Source of the DNA: Dehalococcoidia bacterium
GTDB taxonomy: Bacteria > Chloroflexota > Dehalococcoidia > UBA1151 > UBA1328
Direction: 5' to 3'
NCBI GenBank assembly: GCA_030745955.1
Contig: JASLNQ010000158.1
Location: 1 to 5,421, forward strand
DNA: 5,421 nucleotides
The position numbers and the translations under genes are program-made. Of this stretch, positions 1-5,251 are shown piece by piece (position 1 is the stretch's first letter; each line of letters starts with the position of its first letter). Below the pieces are notes generated by a model, which saw nothing but the letters and a program-made list of their open reading frames with translations, did not search any database and was not told the DNA's origin.

Positions 1-378
1 TGCGATCTCCGCTTCGACCGAGGCTGAGCCGCTACCCGAGTTCGTGCCCGTGGACTGGGTGACCGCATCACTCTTCTCGGTGACTACGAAGCCACCGTCA
101 TCCGAATCACGGCTGGTTGCCGCGGCAGGTGCCGGGGTGGCCATTGCAGCTGGCGCACCCGGGGGAGCGATCCCGAAACCCTTGGACTCCTCTTCAAAGT
201 CTTCGCCACGAAACCCACCACTCCCGTCCGATGCTCCGGAGTCCGCCTGGGGGTAATAACCGGCGCTGTCGTCGCTGTCCGAGCCTCCCGAACACGCGAT
301 TGTGAACAAAAATGCGAATGCCAGCACCAGCGACATGGCAATCGAAACGGAATGTGCCGGGCTAAATCGAGTTCTCAT
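1..378 (-). CDS. Secreted lipoprotein, N-terminal 126 residues (C-terminus beyond the window edge)
   Basis: The frame is open from an ATG at 378 to the left edge, 126 codons without a stop. Upstream lies a strong Shine-Dalgarno GGAGGG with 6-bp spacing. The protein begins with a typical type II signal peptide: basic n-region (MRTR), hydrophobic core at residues 13-27 (IAMSLVLAFAFLFTIA), and a lipobox TIAC with the lipidated Cys at residue 29. After it comes SGGSDSDDS, a Ser/Gly/Asp-rich linker to about residue 65, then a Pro/Ala-rich stretch (70-90) and more low-complexity Ser/Thr/Gly sequence. Such a linker usually tethers a folded domain to the outer face of the membrane, but that domain lies outside the window. 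DUF4349-type lipoproteins often look like this at their N-terminus, which is only a guess. It is transcribed divergently from the aldo/keto reductase. The gene call is firm because signal peptide, lipobox and ribosome site agree; the function is unknown. Confidence 0.85.
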   Translation of the reverse strand, partial: MRTRFSPAHSVSIAMSLVLAFAFLFTIACSGGSDSDDSAGYYPQADSGASDGSGGFRGEDFEEESKGFGIAPPGAPAAMATPAPAAATSRDSDDGGFVVTEKSDAVTQSTGTNSGSGSASVEAEIA

Positions 379-384
379 GACTGT

Positions 385-390
385 CCCTCC
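385..390 (-). promoter_or_regulatory. Ribosome binding site of the lipoprotein gene
   Basis: On the minus strand GGAGGG lies 6 bases upstream of the ATG at 378, close to the ideal anti-16S complement. It fixes the start of the lipoprotein. Confidence 0.8.
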
Positions 391-407
391 ACACCGGGCC
401 AGGCAAC

Positions 408-435
408 CTGGTGTCACCAGCGATACGCGATATCG
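408..435. promoter_or_regulatory. Two abutting palindromes, candidate operator between divergent genes
   Basis: CTGGTGTCACCAG (408-420) is a perfect palindrome with 6-bp arms around one T. It is immediately followed by CGATACGCGATATCG (421-435), 5-bp arms around CGCGA. Together they lie 30-57 bp upstream of the lipoprotein ATG and inside the gap shared with the aldo/keto reductase. Regulator binding is inferred from symmetry and position only; a structured 5' leader is the alternative. Confidence 0.35.
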
Positions 436-484
436 AATGCTGTCACTCGATTATCGCGCCACCTTTTCTTGTGTAGGCCTGTGC

Positions 485-493
485 TGATATAAC
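485..493 (+). promoter_or_regulatory. Extended -10 promoter for the aldo/keto reductase gene
   Basis: TGATATAAC matches the extended -10 pattern TGnTATAAT except in the last base. No good -35 is seen at the right distance (TTTCTT at 465-470 is weak), which is tolerated with an extended -10. Transcription would start near 500 and give a leader of about 58 bases before the ATG at 558. Confidence 0.4.
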
Positions 494-545
494 GACCAAC
501 CCGCACAATTTGTTCCAGCCCATACCGCTATCGCCATCAAAACCC

Positions 546-551
546 GGGGAG
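546..551 (+). promoter_or_regulatory. Ribosome binding site deciding the aldo/keto reductase start
   Basis: GGGGAG lies 6 bases before the ATG at 558. The in-frame ATG at 510 lacks such a site and would add 16 residues not expected in the family, so 558 is preferred. Confidence 0.65.
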
Positions 552-557
552 CAATGC

Positions 558-1562
558 ATGAAGTACAACCTGTTTGGACGCACCGGTGTGCACGTGAGCC
601 AGCTCGTGCTCGGCTGCATGATGTTCGGCCAGAAGACCGACCTCGAAGACACCTGCCAGATTATTGACCGCGCTATCGACGCGGGGATCAACTTCCTCGA
701 TACAGCCGATGTCTACGGTAAAGGCGCGTCGGAGGAGTTTGTTGGCGAGGCGCTGCAGCGTAACGGCAAGCGCGACCAGGTCTTTCTCGCAACCAAGGTC
801 TGGGGCCGCATGACCGACGATCCGAACGGACTCGGCAACAGCCGGCTTCACATCGTCGAGGGCTGCGAGGCAAGCCTGAAGCGGCTCAAGACCGACCGGA
901 TCGACCTGTACCAGTTGCACCGCCCCGACCCACACATCGCAATCGACGAAACGCTGCGGGCCATGGACGACCTGGTCTCCGCCGGGAAGGTACGCTACAT
1001 CGGAACCAGCAACTTCGGCTCGTGGCAGGTAGTCGAATCGCTGTGGGCCGCTGAAAAGCACGGCCTCAACCGGTTCATCAGCGAGCAGTCGCCGTTCAAC
1101 CTTGCCGACCGGCGGGCCGAGCGTGAACACCTCCCGATGTGCCGTACCTACGGCATGGCGTTCATACCATGGTCGCCGCTGGCCGCAGGCGGGCTCACCG
1201 GCAAGTACAGGCGGGTTAGCAAGCAGGCCGCAGGTACGCGGTTCGGTGACGAGACCGACCCCGGCAAGCTGAAGCGGTTCAGCGATGGCGTGATGGACAT
1301 TGCCGATGGCCTGGCACCGATTGCGGAGGCCCACGGGGCCACGGTCGCCCAGGTCGCGCTGGCATGGGTTGCTGCCCAACCCGGGGTTACGGCCCCGATC
1401 GCAGGGCCGCGGACGCTGGAGCAGTTCGAGGACAACCTTGGCGCACTCCACGTGGAACTGACTGCGGACGACCTCGATGCCATCGACCGGTTGGCCCCAC
1501 CCGGATCTAACGTCGCTGACTACTACGAGGCAAGCTACAAGCCAAACACCCACCGCTTTTAG
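558..1562 (+). CDS. Aldo/keto reductase, NADPH-dependent type
   Basis: This 334-residue cytoplasmic (beta/alpha)8-barrel oxidoreductase should reduce an aldehyde or ketone group, or oxidise the corresponding alcohol, using NAD(P)H. The complete catalytic tetrad is visible: D48 and Y53 in FLDTADVYG, K80 in FLATKVWG and H121 in LYQLHRPDP. Other family signatures are GKVRYIGTSNF (143-153), the cofactor segment FIPWSPLAAGGLTGKY (202-217) and the C-terminal IAGPRTLEQFEDNLGA (281-296), which normally holds the NADP pyrophosphate and 2'-phosphate. Length and motif order match the YajO/Tas-like group of longer bacterial aldo/keto reductases. The substrate cannot be read from sequence. The start was set at 558 by the ribosome site; 510 is the longer alternative. 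It has its own likely promoter and is separated from the next gene by a 451-bp repeat-rich gap, so it is probably monocistronic. Confidence 0.93.
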   Translation: MKYNLFGRTGVHVSQLVLGCMMFGQKTDLEDTCQIIDRAIDAGINFLDTADVYGKGASEEFVGEALQRNGKRDQVFLATKVWGRMTDDPNGLGNSRLHIVEGCEASLKRLKTDRIDLYQLHRPDPHIAIDETLRAMDDLVSAGKVRYIGTSNFGSWQVVESLWAAEKHGLNRFISEQSPFNLADRRAEREHLPMCRTYGMAFIPWSPLAAGGLTGKYRRVSKQAAGTRFGDETDPGKLKRFSDGVMDIADGLAPIAEAHGATVAQVALAWVAAQPGVTAPIAGPRTLEQFEDNLGALHVELTADDLDAIDRLAPPGSNVADYYEASYKPNTHRF

Positions 1563-1590
1563 GGGGGCGAGGGGGGTTCGGAGGGCGGAG
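1562..1590 (+). other. G-rich tract directly after the aldo/keto reductase stop codon
   Basis: Two runs of six G (1562-1567 and 1571-1576) separated by CGA are followed by GGA and GGG runs. The strand asymmetry is strong. It might form a G-quadruplex in the mRNA 3' end or the non-template strand, but only three runs of three or more G are present, so a three-layer structure is not assured. Confidence 0.4.
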
Positions 1591-1603
1591 TGGCTGCGCG
1601 TTC

Positions 1604-1651
1604 GTTCCTTCTTCCTGGGGGAGAAGGTCAGGTTGAGGGGGAGTGATGGCG
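1604..1651 (+). repeat. 48-bp intergenic repeat, copy A
   Basis: It matches copy B (1770-1817) at 44 of 48 positions in the same orientation. It contains a hairpin at 1607-1627 in which CCTTCTTCC pairs with GGGAGAAGG (nine pairs including one T-G) around a TGG loop. It belongs in look to the widespread bacterial intergenic elements built around CCCTCTCC/GGAGAGGG. No T-run follows, so it is not a classical terminator, although it could stabilise the 3' end of the upstream mRNA. Confidence 0.75.
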
Positions 1652-1663
1652 TTCCCGCCTGCC

Positions 1664-1760
1664 GTCATTCCGACCCGGGCGGAGGAATCCCAGGTTTTCT
1701 CTGTTGAGTAGTGGTGCCGGATGAAATCACTCCAGATCTCTCCGCTCCGGTCGAGATGAC
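1664..1760. repeat. MITE-like element with imperfect terminal inverted repeats
   Basis: The left end GTCATTCCGACCCGGGCGGA and the reverse complement of the right end GTCATCTCGACCGGAGCGGA match at 20 of 26 positions when extended to 26 bp. The 97-bp element has no coding capacity. Elements with GTCATTTCGACC...GGTCGAAATGAC ends recur in intergenic DNA of several phyla. It sits exactly between repeat copies A and B. No convincing target-site duplication was seen. Confidence 0.65.
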
Positions 1761-1769
1761 GCAGTCGAA

Positions 1770-1817
1770 GTTCCTTCTTCCTGGGGGAGAAGATTAGGTT
1801 GAGGGGGAATGCTGGCG
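1770..1817 (+). repeat. 48-bp intergenic repeat, copy B
   Basis: This is the second copy of the 1604-1651 repeat, differing at four positions. Its hairpin (1773-1793) keeps eight of the nine pairs because the last base is A rather than G. Confidence 0.75.
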
Positions 1818-1866
1818 CGTGGTCCGGGTGATAGCCATCGAAAACACATCTCTTCGCATGGGCGTT

Positions 1867-1902
1867 TCCCTTTACCCCAGCCCTCTCCTGATGGAGAGGG
1901 AG
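1867..1902 (-). repeat. Inverted, diverged relative of copies A and B with a perfect hairpin
   Basis: CCCTCTCC (1881-1888) pairs perfectly with GGAGAGGG (1893-1900) around a TGAT loop. The flank CCCTTTACCCCAG resembles the reverse complement of the AGGTTGAGGGGGA part of copies A and B, so it appears to be a diverged copy in the opposite orientation. The hairpin itself is certain; the kinship is inferred by eye. Confidence 0.55.
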
Positions 1903-1935
1903 TCAGGAGGCGCAGATCACACTCATGGTGAGTCC

Positions 1936-1965
1936 TTCGCACCCCTGCCCCGATAGCCGTAGAAT
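1936..1965 (+). promoter_or_regulatory. Candidate sigma-70-type promoter of the SDR gene
   Basis: TTCGCA (1936-1941, 4 of 6 to TTGACA) and TAGAAT (1960-1965, 5 of 6 to TATAAT) are spaced by 18 bp. A transcript would start near 1972, about 42 bases before the ATG at 2014. It lies after the repeat cluster, as expected if this gene has its own promoter. Confidence 0.35.
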
Positions 1966-2013
1966 CGCTTCCCGGCGAAACAAAACACGATCATCGCGCG
2001 AACTATTCAGCAC

Positions 2014-2808
2014 ATGCCCGACAAAAGAAAAGTCCTGATCACCGGCGGCGCCGGGTTGATCGGCTCGATCATGATCGACAGGCTCGGCGGTAAGTACGAC
2101 TTCTCGTCCCTCGACCTGCGCCCCGTAGAAGACCTGCCATCGACGATCGCCAACCTCGATGATCTCGAGGCCATCACACCCGCTTTCGAAGGCATCGACA
2201 CCGTGGTCCACCTGGCGGCCGACCGGTCACCCGCCGGCTCGTGGAAATCGATCCTCCAGAATAACTTCATCGCCACGTACAACGTGTTCGAAGCGTCGAA
2301 GCGGGCCGGTGTGAAGCGGGTGATCTTCGCCAGCTCGAACCATGCCGAGGGCGGCTTCTACCTCGACCCGCCATGGAAGTACGTCCATGACGGCAACTTC
2401 GAGCTGCTGGAACAGGACAACTACGAGCTGGTCACCGAGGACCACATGGTCCGGCCCGACAGCTACTACGGGGTCGCCAAGGCCTACGGCGAGGCGCTGG
2501 GGAGTTACTACAGCGATTTCCACGGGCTGAGCTCGTTCCACCTGCGGATTGGCTGGGTGATCGATGGCGACGACCCGACCTTTTCGGCCTACGCCCTTTC
2601 GCTTTGGCTCAGTTACCGGGACACCGCGCAGATCATTGACCTGTGTATCGGCGCCCCCGAGTCTCACCGCTACGACATCTTCAATGCCACTTCCGACAAC
2701 ACCTGGAAGATCTTCTCGATCGATCACGTGAAGGAGGCACTTGGCTACCGGCCCGAAGACCGCGCTGGCTCGGACTTCACGCTACGTGAATACCGGCGAC
2801 GCGACTGA
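2014..2808 (+). CDS. NAD-dependent epimerase/dehydratase-family SDR, uronate dehydrogenase-like
   Basis: This 264-residue Rossmann-fold enzyme has the NAD-binding TGGAGLIG at 10-17, an acidic D34 in SLDLRP at the end of strand 2 (favouring NAD over NADP), VVHLAA (64-69), FASSNH (105-110) and the catalytic pair Y152/K156 in SYYGVAKAYGE. FASSNH, the YGVAK...GE helix and LRIG (177-180) are the pattern of bacterial uronate dehydrogenases, which oxidise D-galacturonate or D-glucuronate to the aldarolactone; their length of about 265 residues also fits. A relative acting on another sugar, or an uncharacterised reductase, cannot be excluded. The start has no clear Shine-Dalgarno, but the dinucleotide motif begins at residue 10 and no better start exists. 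The EamA permease follows 106 bp downstream on the same strand, perhaps in the same transcript. Confidence 0.88.
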   Translation: MPDKRKVLITGGAGLIGSIMIDRLGGKYDFSSLDLRPVEDLPSTIANLDDLEAITPAFEGIDTVVHLAADRSPAGSWKSILQNNFIATYNVFEASKRAGVKRVIFASSNHAEGGFYLDPPWKYVHDGNFELLEQDNYELVTEDHMVRPDSYYGVAKAYGEALGSYYSDFHGLSSFHLRIGWVIDGDDPTFSAYALSLWLSYRDTAQIIDLCIGAPESHRYDIFNATSDNTWKIFSIDHVKEALGYRPEDRAGSDFTLREYRRRD

Positions 2809-2902
2809 GGTTCGTTGAGGGTTGACCGAGCCGAGCAAAACTGCCCGGCAAATCCAAGCAGATGGACCGGTCGGGTCAAAATCGCCGGTCACGAAACACT
2901 GA

Positions 2903-2908
2903 AAAGGA
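2903..2908 (+). promoter_or_regulatory. Ribosome binding site deciding the TTG start of the EamA gene
   Basis: AAAGGA ends 6 bases before TTG at 2915. An in-frame TGA at 2900-2902 blocks any longer version, and no ATG follows early in the frame. Confidence 0.7.
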
Positions 2909-2914
2909 CCACAG

Positions 2915-3820
2915 TTGGAACTGAGCTGGATCGCACCGGCAATCGCCAGTCCGTTCGTCTACGCGCTCGTGACCCTCGGTGACAAGTGGATCCTTTCGGG
3001 GCTGAAGCTCCGCCTCACGAGTTTTTACCTGTTTGTGGGCGCCAGTCAGCTGACGATTTCGATCGGTATCTGGCTGACGCTGGGTTTTTCGGGGGCGCCG
3101 TTCGACGCCCGGGCCGCTGCGTTCGGCGGCGGGTTCCTGTGGGGTCTCGCGCTCTTCATTCTTTTCTGGGCACTGAAACGTGAGCAGATGGGCCGCGTAA
3201 TACCGGTATCGCAAACCTCTCCGGTCTTCGCAGCCATTCTCGGGGTCGTCATTCTCGGCGAGGCCGTTGAGTGGTGGGGCTGGCTAGCGGTGCTGCTGGT
3301 AGTCGGGGGTGCCGTGCTCGTTTCCGCCGAGCCCTCGCAACTCCGCTCCGGGGGATTCTCCCGGGTTTACCTGTTTGTTTTCGGTGGTGCGGGGTTCATC
3401 GGGCTGGCCCAGGTCTTGCTGAAGGTTTCGGCTGAGGACATGGACGTGTGGCACAACATGGCGCTGCGGGGGCTGGGACTCTTCGCTTCGCTTGGTTTAC
3501 CGTTTGTTCGCCCATCTGTTGTTCGGGACCTGGCATCTTTTTTGTCCAACCGCCGGCTGGCGCTGCCGATACTGCTCACCGAAGGAATCGGGCCGTTTGT
3601 CGGGAACGCGCTGCTGCTGCTGGCACTCGCGAACGGACCGGTCTCACTCGTCAGCGCCCTACTCGGGACGCGTCCGATATTTGTGTTGCTCCTCACGCTG
3701 CTGCTCGCCCCGTTCGCGAGGAGGGTGCTGGCCGAGAAGCTGTCACGCGCCGATATCCTGACCAAGGCCGGGGCGTCGATAGCGGTCGTTGGCGGCGTAG
3801 CGATCATTTCGCTGGCGTGA
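2915..3820 (+). CDS. EamA/DMT-superfamily permease (10 TM)
   Basis: This 301-residue integral membrane protein has about ten hydrophobic segments (roughly 5-22, 36-57, 67-87, 93-115, 121-137, 150-170, 182-198, 216-238, 242-267 and 283-300). They form two EamA repeats of five segments each. The first ends with the typical PVSQTSPVFAAILGVVILGE (97-116) and the second with GTRPIFVLLL (251-260), then AEKLSRADILTKAGASIAVV (273-292). The family, drug/metabolite transporters in the inner membrane, moves amino acids, nucleotide precursors, sugars or other small metabolites, usually outward; the substrate cannot be predicted. Translation starts at TTG, supported by AAAGGA and by a stop just upstream. 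It lies 106 bp after the uronate-dehydrogenase-like gene, a spacing that allows but does not prove co-transcription. Its 3' end faces the convergent hydroxyacid dehydrogenase across a repeat-filled gap. Confidence 0.92.
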   Translation: MELSWIAPAIASPFVYALVTLGDKWILSGLKLRLTSFYLFVGASQLTISIGIWLTLGFSGAPFDARAAAFGGGFLWGLALFILFWALKREQMGRVIPVSQTSPVFAAILGVVILGEAVEWWGWLAVLLVVGGAVLVSAEPSQLRSGGFSRVYLFVFGGAGFIGLAQVLLKVSAEDMDVWHNMALRGLGLFASLGLPFVRPSVVRDLASFLSNRRLALPILLTEGIGPFVGNALLLLALANGPVSLVSALLGTRPIFVLLLTLLLAPFARRVLAEKLSRADILTKAGASIAVVGGVAIISLA

Positions 3821-3839
3821 GGGTGCGGAAACGGAGCAG

Positions 3840-3921
3840 ATGATGGCAGGGGCGGTAGTGGCTGAGTCGTTGGCCTGCCCGTTCGGGTGGGTGATCCCGT
3901 ATCCAGTACGGGATGACAGGA
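3840..3921 (+). repeat. Tandem intergenic repeat, copy 1 (82 bp)
   Basis: The unit starts ATGATGGCAGGGGCGG and ends GGGATGACAGGA; it abuts copy 2 directly. It contains a perfect hairpin at 3894-3914: ATCCCGTA, loop TCCAG, TACGGGAT. The core resembles the common bacterial intergenic 'GTCATCCCGTACTGGATACGGGAT' element read on the other strand. It lies 19 bp after the EamA stop and could help end or stabilise that transcript, although no T-run follows. Confidence 0.85.
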
Positions 3922-4004
3922 ATGATGGCAGGGGCGGTAGTGGCTAGTTCGTTGGGCCTGCCCGTTCGGGTGGGTGATCCCAGATCCAGTCCGGGATGAC
4001 AGGA
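3922..4004 (+). repeat. Tandem intergenic repeat, copy 2 (83 bp)
   Basis: It matches copy 1 over its full length apart from about seven positions, including one indel near GTTGG(G)CCTG. Three changes fall in the hairpin (3977-3997), leaving five outer pairs, a mismatch and a few inner pairs, so the stem is decayed compared with copy 1. ATGATGG at 4005-4011 repeats the first bases of the unit, as if a third copy had been cut off there. Confidence 0.85.
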
Positions 4005-4106
4005 ATGATGGGTCGGGAAGAGGGCGAAGGACGTGGGCACGGTCGCCCGGATCCGCCGTCGCCTGAAGAACACGTAATCGACTCAGCCAATCCTGACCGA
4101 CTTCTC

Positions 4107-4126
4107 AGAAAATGTGCCAGTGGCAC
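4107..4126 (-). terminator. Probable intrinsic terminator of the hydroxyacid dehydrogenase gene
   Basis: On the minus strand GTGCC, loop ACT and GGCAC form a 5-bp GC-rich stem, followed by ATTTTCT. The stem starts about 24 bases after the stop codon at 4150. The stem is short, so efficiency is uncertain. Confidence 0.5.
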
Positions 4127-4149
4127 CTCGGAAAACATGGCTTCGCCAC

Positions 4150-5127
4150 CTAGACGATCTGGTTTTGTAGCTCGGTCTCACCGTTCCAGAGCCGGTTCAA
4201 GTTCTCGTCAAGAATGTCGATCACCCGCTCTTCGTAAAGCCGGGTCTCGCCGCCGGTGTGCGGGGTGACAATCACGTTTTCCATATCCCAGAACGGCGAT
4301 CCGGGGCCCATCGGGTCATCCCAGAACAGGTCGAGGCCAGCACCGGCTATCTCACCCGATTCCAACGCCTTTGCGAGTACCGGCTCGTCGATGCACGCAC
4401 CGCGGGCCACGTTGATCACATAGGCCGTCGGTTTCATGGCTTTTAACACACCCGCATCGACAACGTTCTGCGTCTCGGGAGTCAGGGGACACGTCAGGGC
4501 AAGAAAATCGGCCTGCGGGACCAGCTCGTTCAACCTGTCGGGCGTAACTACTTCGTCGGCCGGGCCAACGGCAGTCGACGGATCGCGCTTCGTCGCCAGT
4601 ATCCGCATGTCGAACGCCTTCGCAAACTTCGCAAGTCGCGACCCGATCGTGCCCATCCCGATAATCACGAGTGTCTTGCCGATCAGCTCATCCTCCCGTT
4701 TCGCCAGGTCGCCGATCATGCCACGCCATTCGTGCTTCACCTGGTGGTCGCGCCCGGTGTGAATTTGCCGGTTCAGCCCGAGCATCAACGCCATGGCGTG
4801 CTCGGCAACGGCATTCTGGTTCACCCCGGATGCGCTGGCCAGCCGGATGCCGCGGGTCCGTAGCTCGTCGAGCGGGAACTGGTCGAAGCCCGCCCCAATC
4901 GACTGGATGTACTTCAGTTTCGTCGCGCGCTCCAGCAGGGCGTTGTCCCAGAACCCGGACACGACGAACACGTCGGCACCTTCGATTCGGTCCATCGTGT
5001 CCTCTGCCGACCATGTCTGGAAGTAGTTCACGCCAGGGTTACGCAGGTCGTACCGCTGTTCCATCCGGTACGCGATGTGCGCGAAGTGGACTGTCGTATT
5101 ATCTGCGGAAGGGAATCCTTCGGCCAT
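4150..5127 (-). CDS. D-isomer-specific 2-hydroxyacid dehydrogenase
   Basis: This 325-residue cytoplasmic enzyme interconverts a 2-oxoacid and a D-2-hydroxyacid (glyoxylate/hydroxypyruvate reductase or phosphoglycerate dehydrogenase type) with NAD(P)H. Visible are the substrate loop SIGAGFD (76-82), ASGVNQNAVAEHAM (99-112), the Rossmann GMGTIG (157-162), catalytic R242 in NVARGACID and H290 in TPHTGG. The catalytic Glu that precedes Pro in relatives is Asp (D271, in FWDDP). D271 lies 29 residues after R242, the same spacing as R240-E269 in E. coli SerA. After strand 2 the sequence is ATKRD (178-182), lacking the acidic residue that selects NAD, which hints at NADPH. Start: ATG at 5127 with GGAG 6 bases upstream; an adjacent TTG at 5130 would leave only 3 bases. 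It is convergent with the EamA gene and divergent from the frame at the right edge. The physiological substrate is unknown. Confidence 0.92.
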   Translation of the reverse strand: MAEGFPSADNTTVHFAHIAYRMEQRYDLRNPGVNYFQTWSAEDTMDRIEGADVFVVSGFWDNALLERATKLKYIQSIGAGFDQFPLDELRTRGIRLASASGVNQNAVAEHAMALMLGLNRQIHTGRDHQVKHEWRGMIGDLAKREDELIGKTLVIIGMGTIGSRLAKFAKAFDMRILATKRDPSTAVGPADEVVTPDRLNELVPQADFLALTCPLTPETQNVVDAGVLKAMKPTAYVINVARGACIDEPVLAKALESGEIAGAGLDLFWDDPMGPGSPFWDMENVIVTPHTGGETRLYEERVIDILDENLNRLWNGETELQNQIV

Positions 5128-5133
5128 CAAATT

Positions 5134-5137
5134 CTCC
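5134..5137 (-). promoter_or_regulatory. Ribosome binding site deciding the hydroxyacid dehydrogenase start
   Basis: On the minus strand GGAG lies 6 bases before ATG at 5127 but only 3 before the in-frame TTG at 5130, so ATG is the better start. Confidence 0.65.
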
Positions 5138-5211
5138 GTTTGCTTACTGATAGATTCTCGACTGCATCATCCCGTATTTACGAGTCGGCTCACCCCGCCG
5201 GACTCTCGACC

Positions 5212-5240
5212 TTTGCCGCGTAAGCGCCTACGATTTGCCG
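5212..5240. promoter_or_regulatory. Candidate operator: imperfect palindrome framed by a direct repeat
   Basis: CGTAAGCGCCTACG (5219-5232) is self-complementary at six of its seven base pairs. It is framed by two TTTGCCG heptamers (5212-5218 and 5234-5240) whose starts are 22 bp apart, about two helical turns. It lies in the gap between the minus-strand dehydrogenase and the plus-strand frame at the right edge, where a shared operator would be expected. Function is inferred from symmetry and place. Confidence 0.3.
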
Positions 5241-5251
5241 TGTCGCTGCCG

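Noticed and set aside
537..1553. A 338-codon open frame on the minus strand across the aldo/keto reductase
   Set aside because: It is an antisense shadow produced by GC-rich codons. The plus-strand protein has the full catalytic tetrad, a ribosome site and a promoter, while the antisense translation shows no recognisable domain.
1727..1942. A 71-codon minus-strand frame with SPSGEGWGKG and LLPQEEG
   Set aside because: It is the translation of the hairpin repeats at 1770-1817 and 1867-1902, not a gene; no ribosome site or domain.
2227..2727. A 166-codon minus-strand frame inside the SDR gene
   Set aside because: It is a shadow of a clearly recognised plus-strand enzyme; the translation has no motif.
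3840..4011. Tandem repeats considered as a CRISPR array
   Set aside because: The two 82/83-bp units are contiguous with no unique spacers, and no cas genes are present.
3804..4138. Two minus-strand frames with peptides such as IIPVIPYWIRDHPPERAG
   Set aside because: These are translations of the tandem intergenic repeat. Repeat-derived peptides of this type are often misannotated as small hypothetical proteins.
5167..5180. TCATCCCGTA matching the stem of the tandem repeat at 3907-3916 on the other strand, followed by TACG
   Set aside because: It might be a decayed repeat relic, but only ten bases match and the rest aligns poorly; chance is a sufficient explanation.
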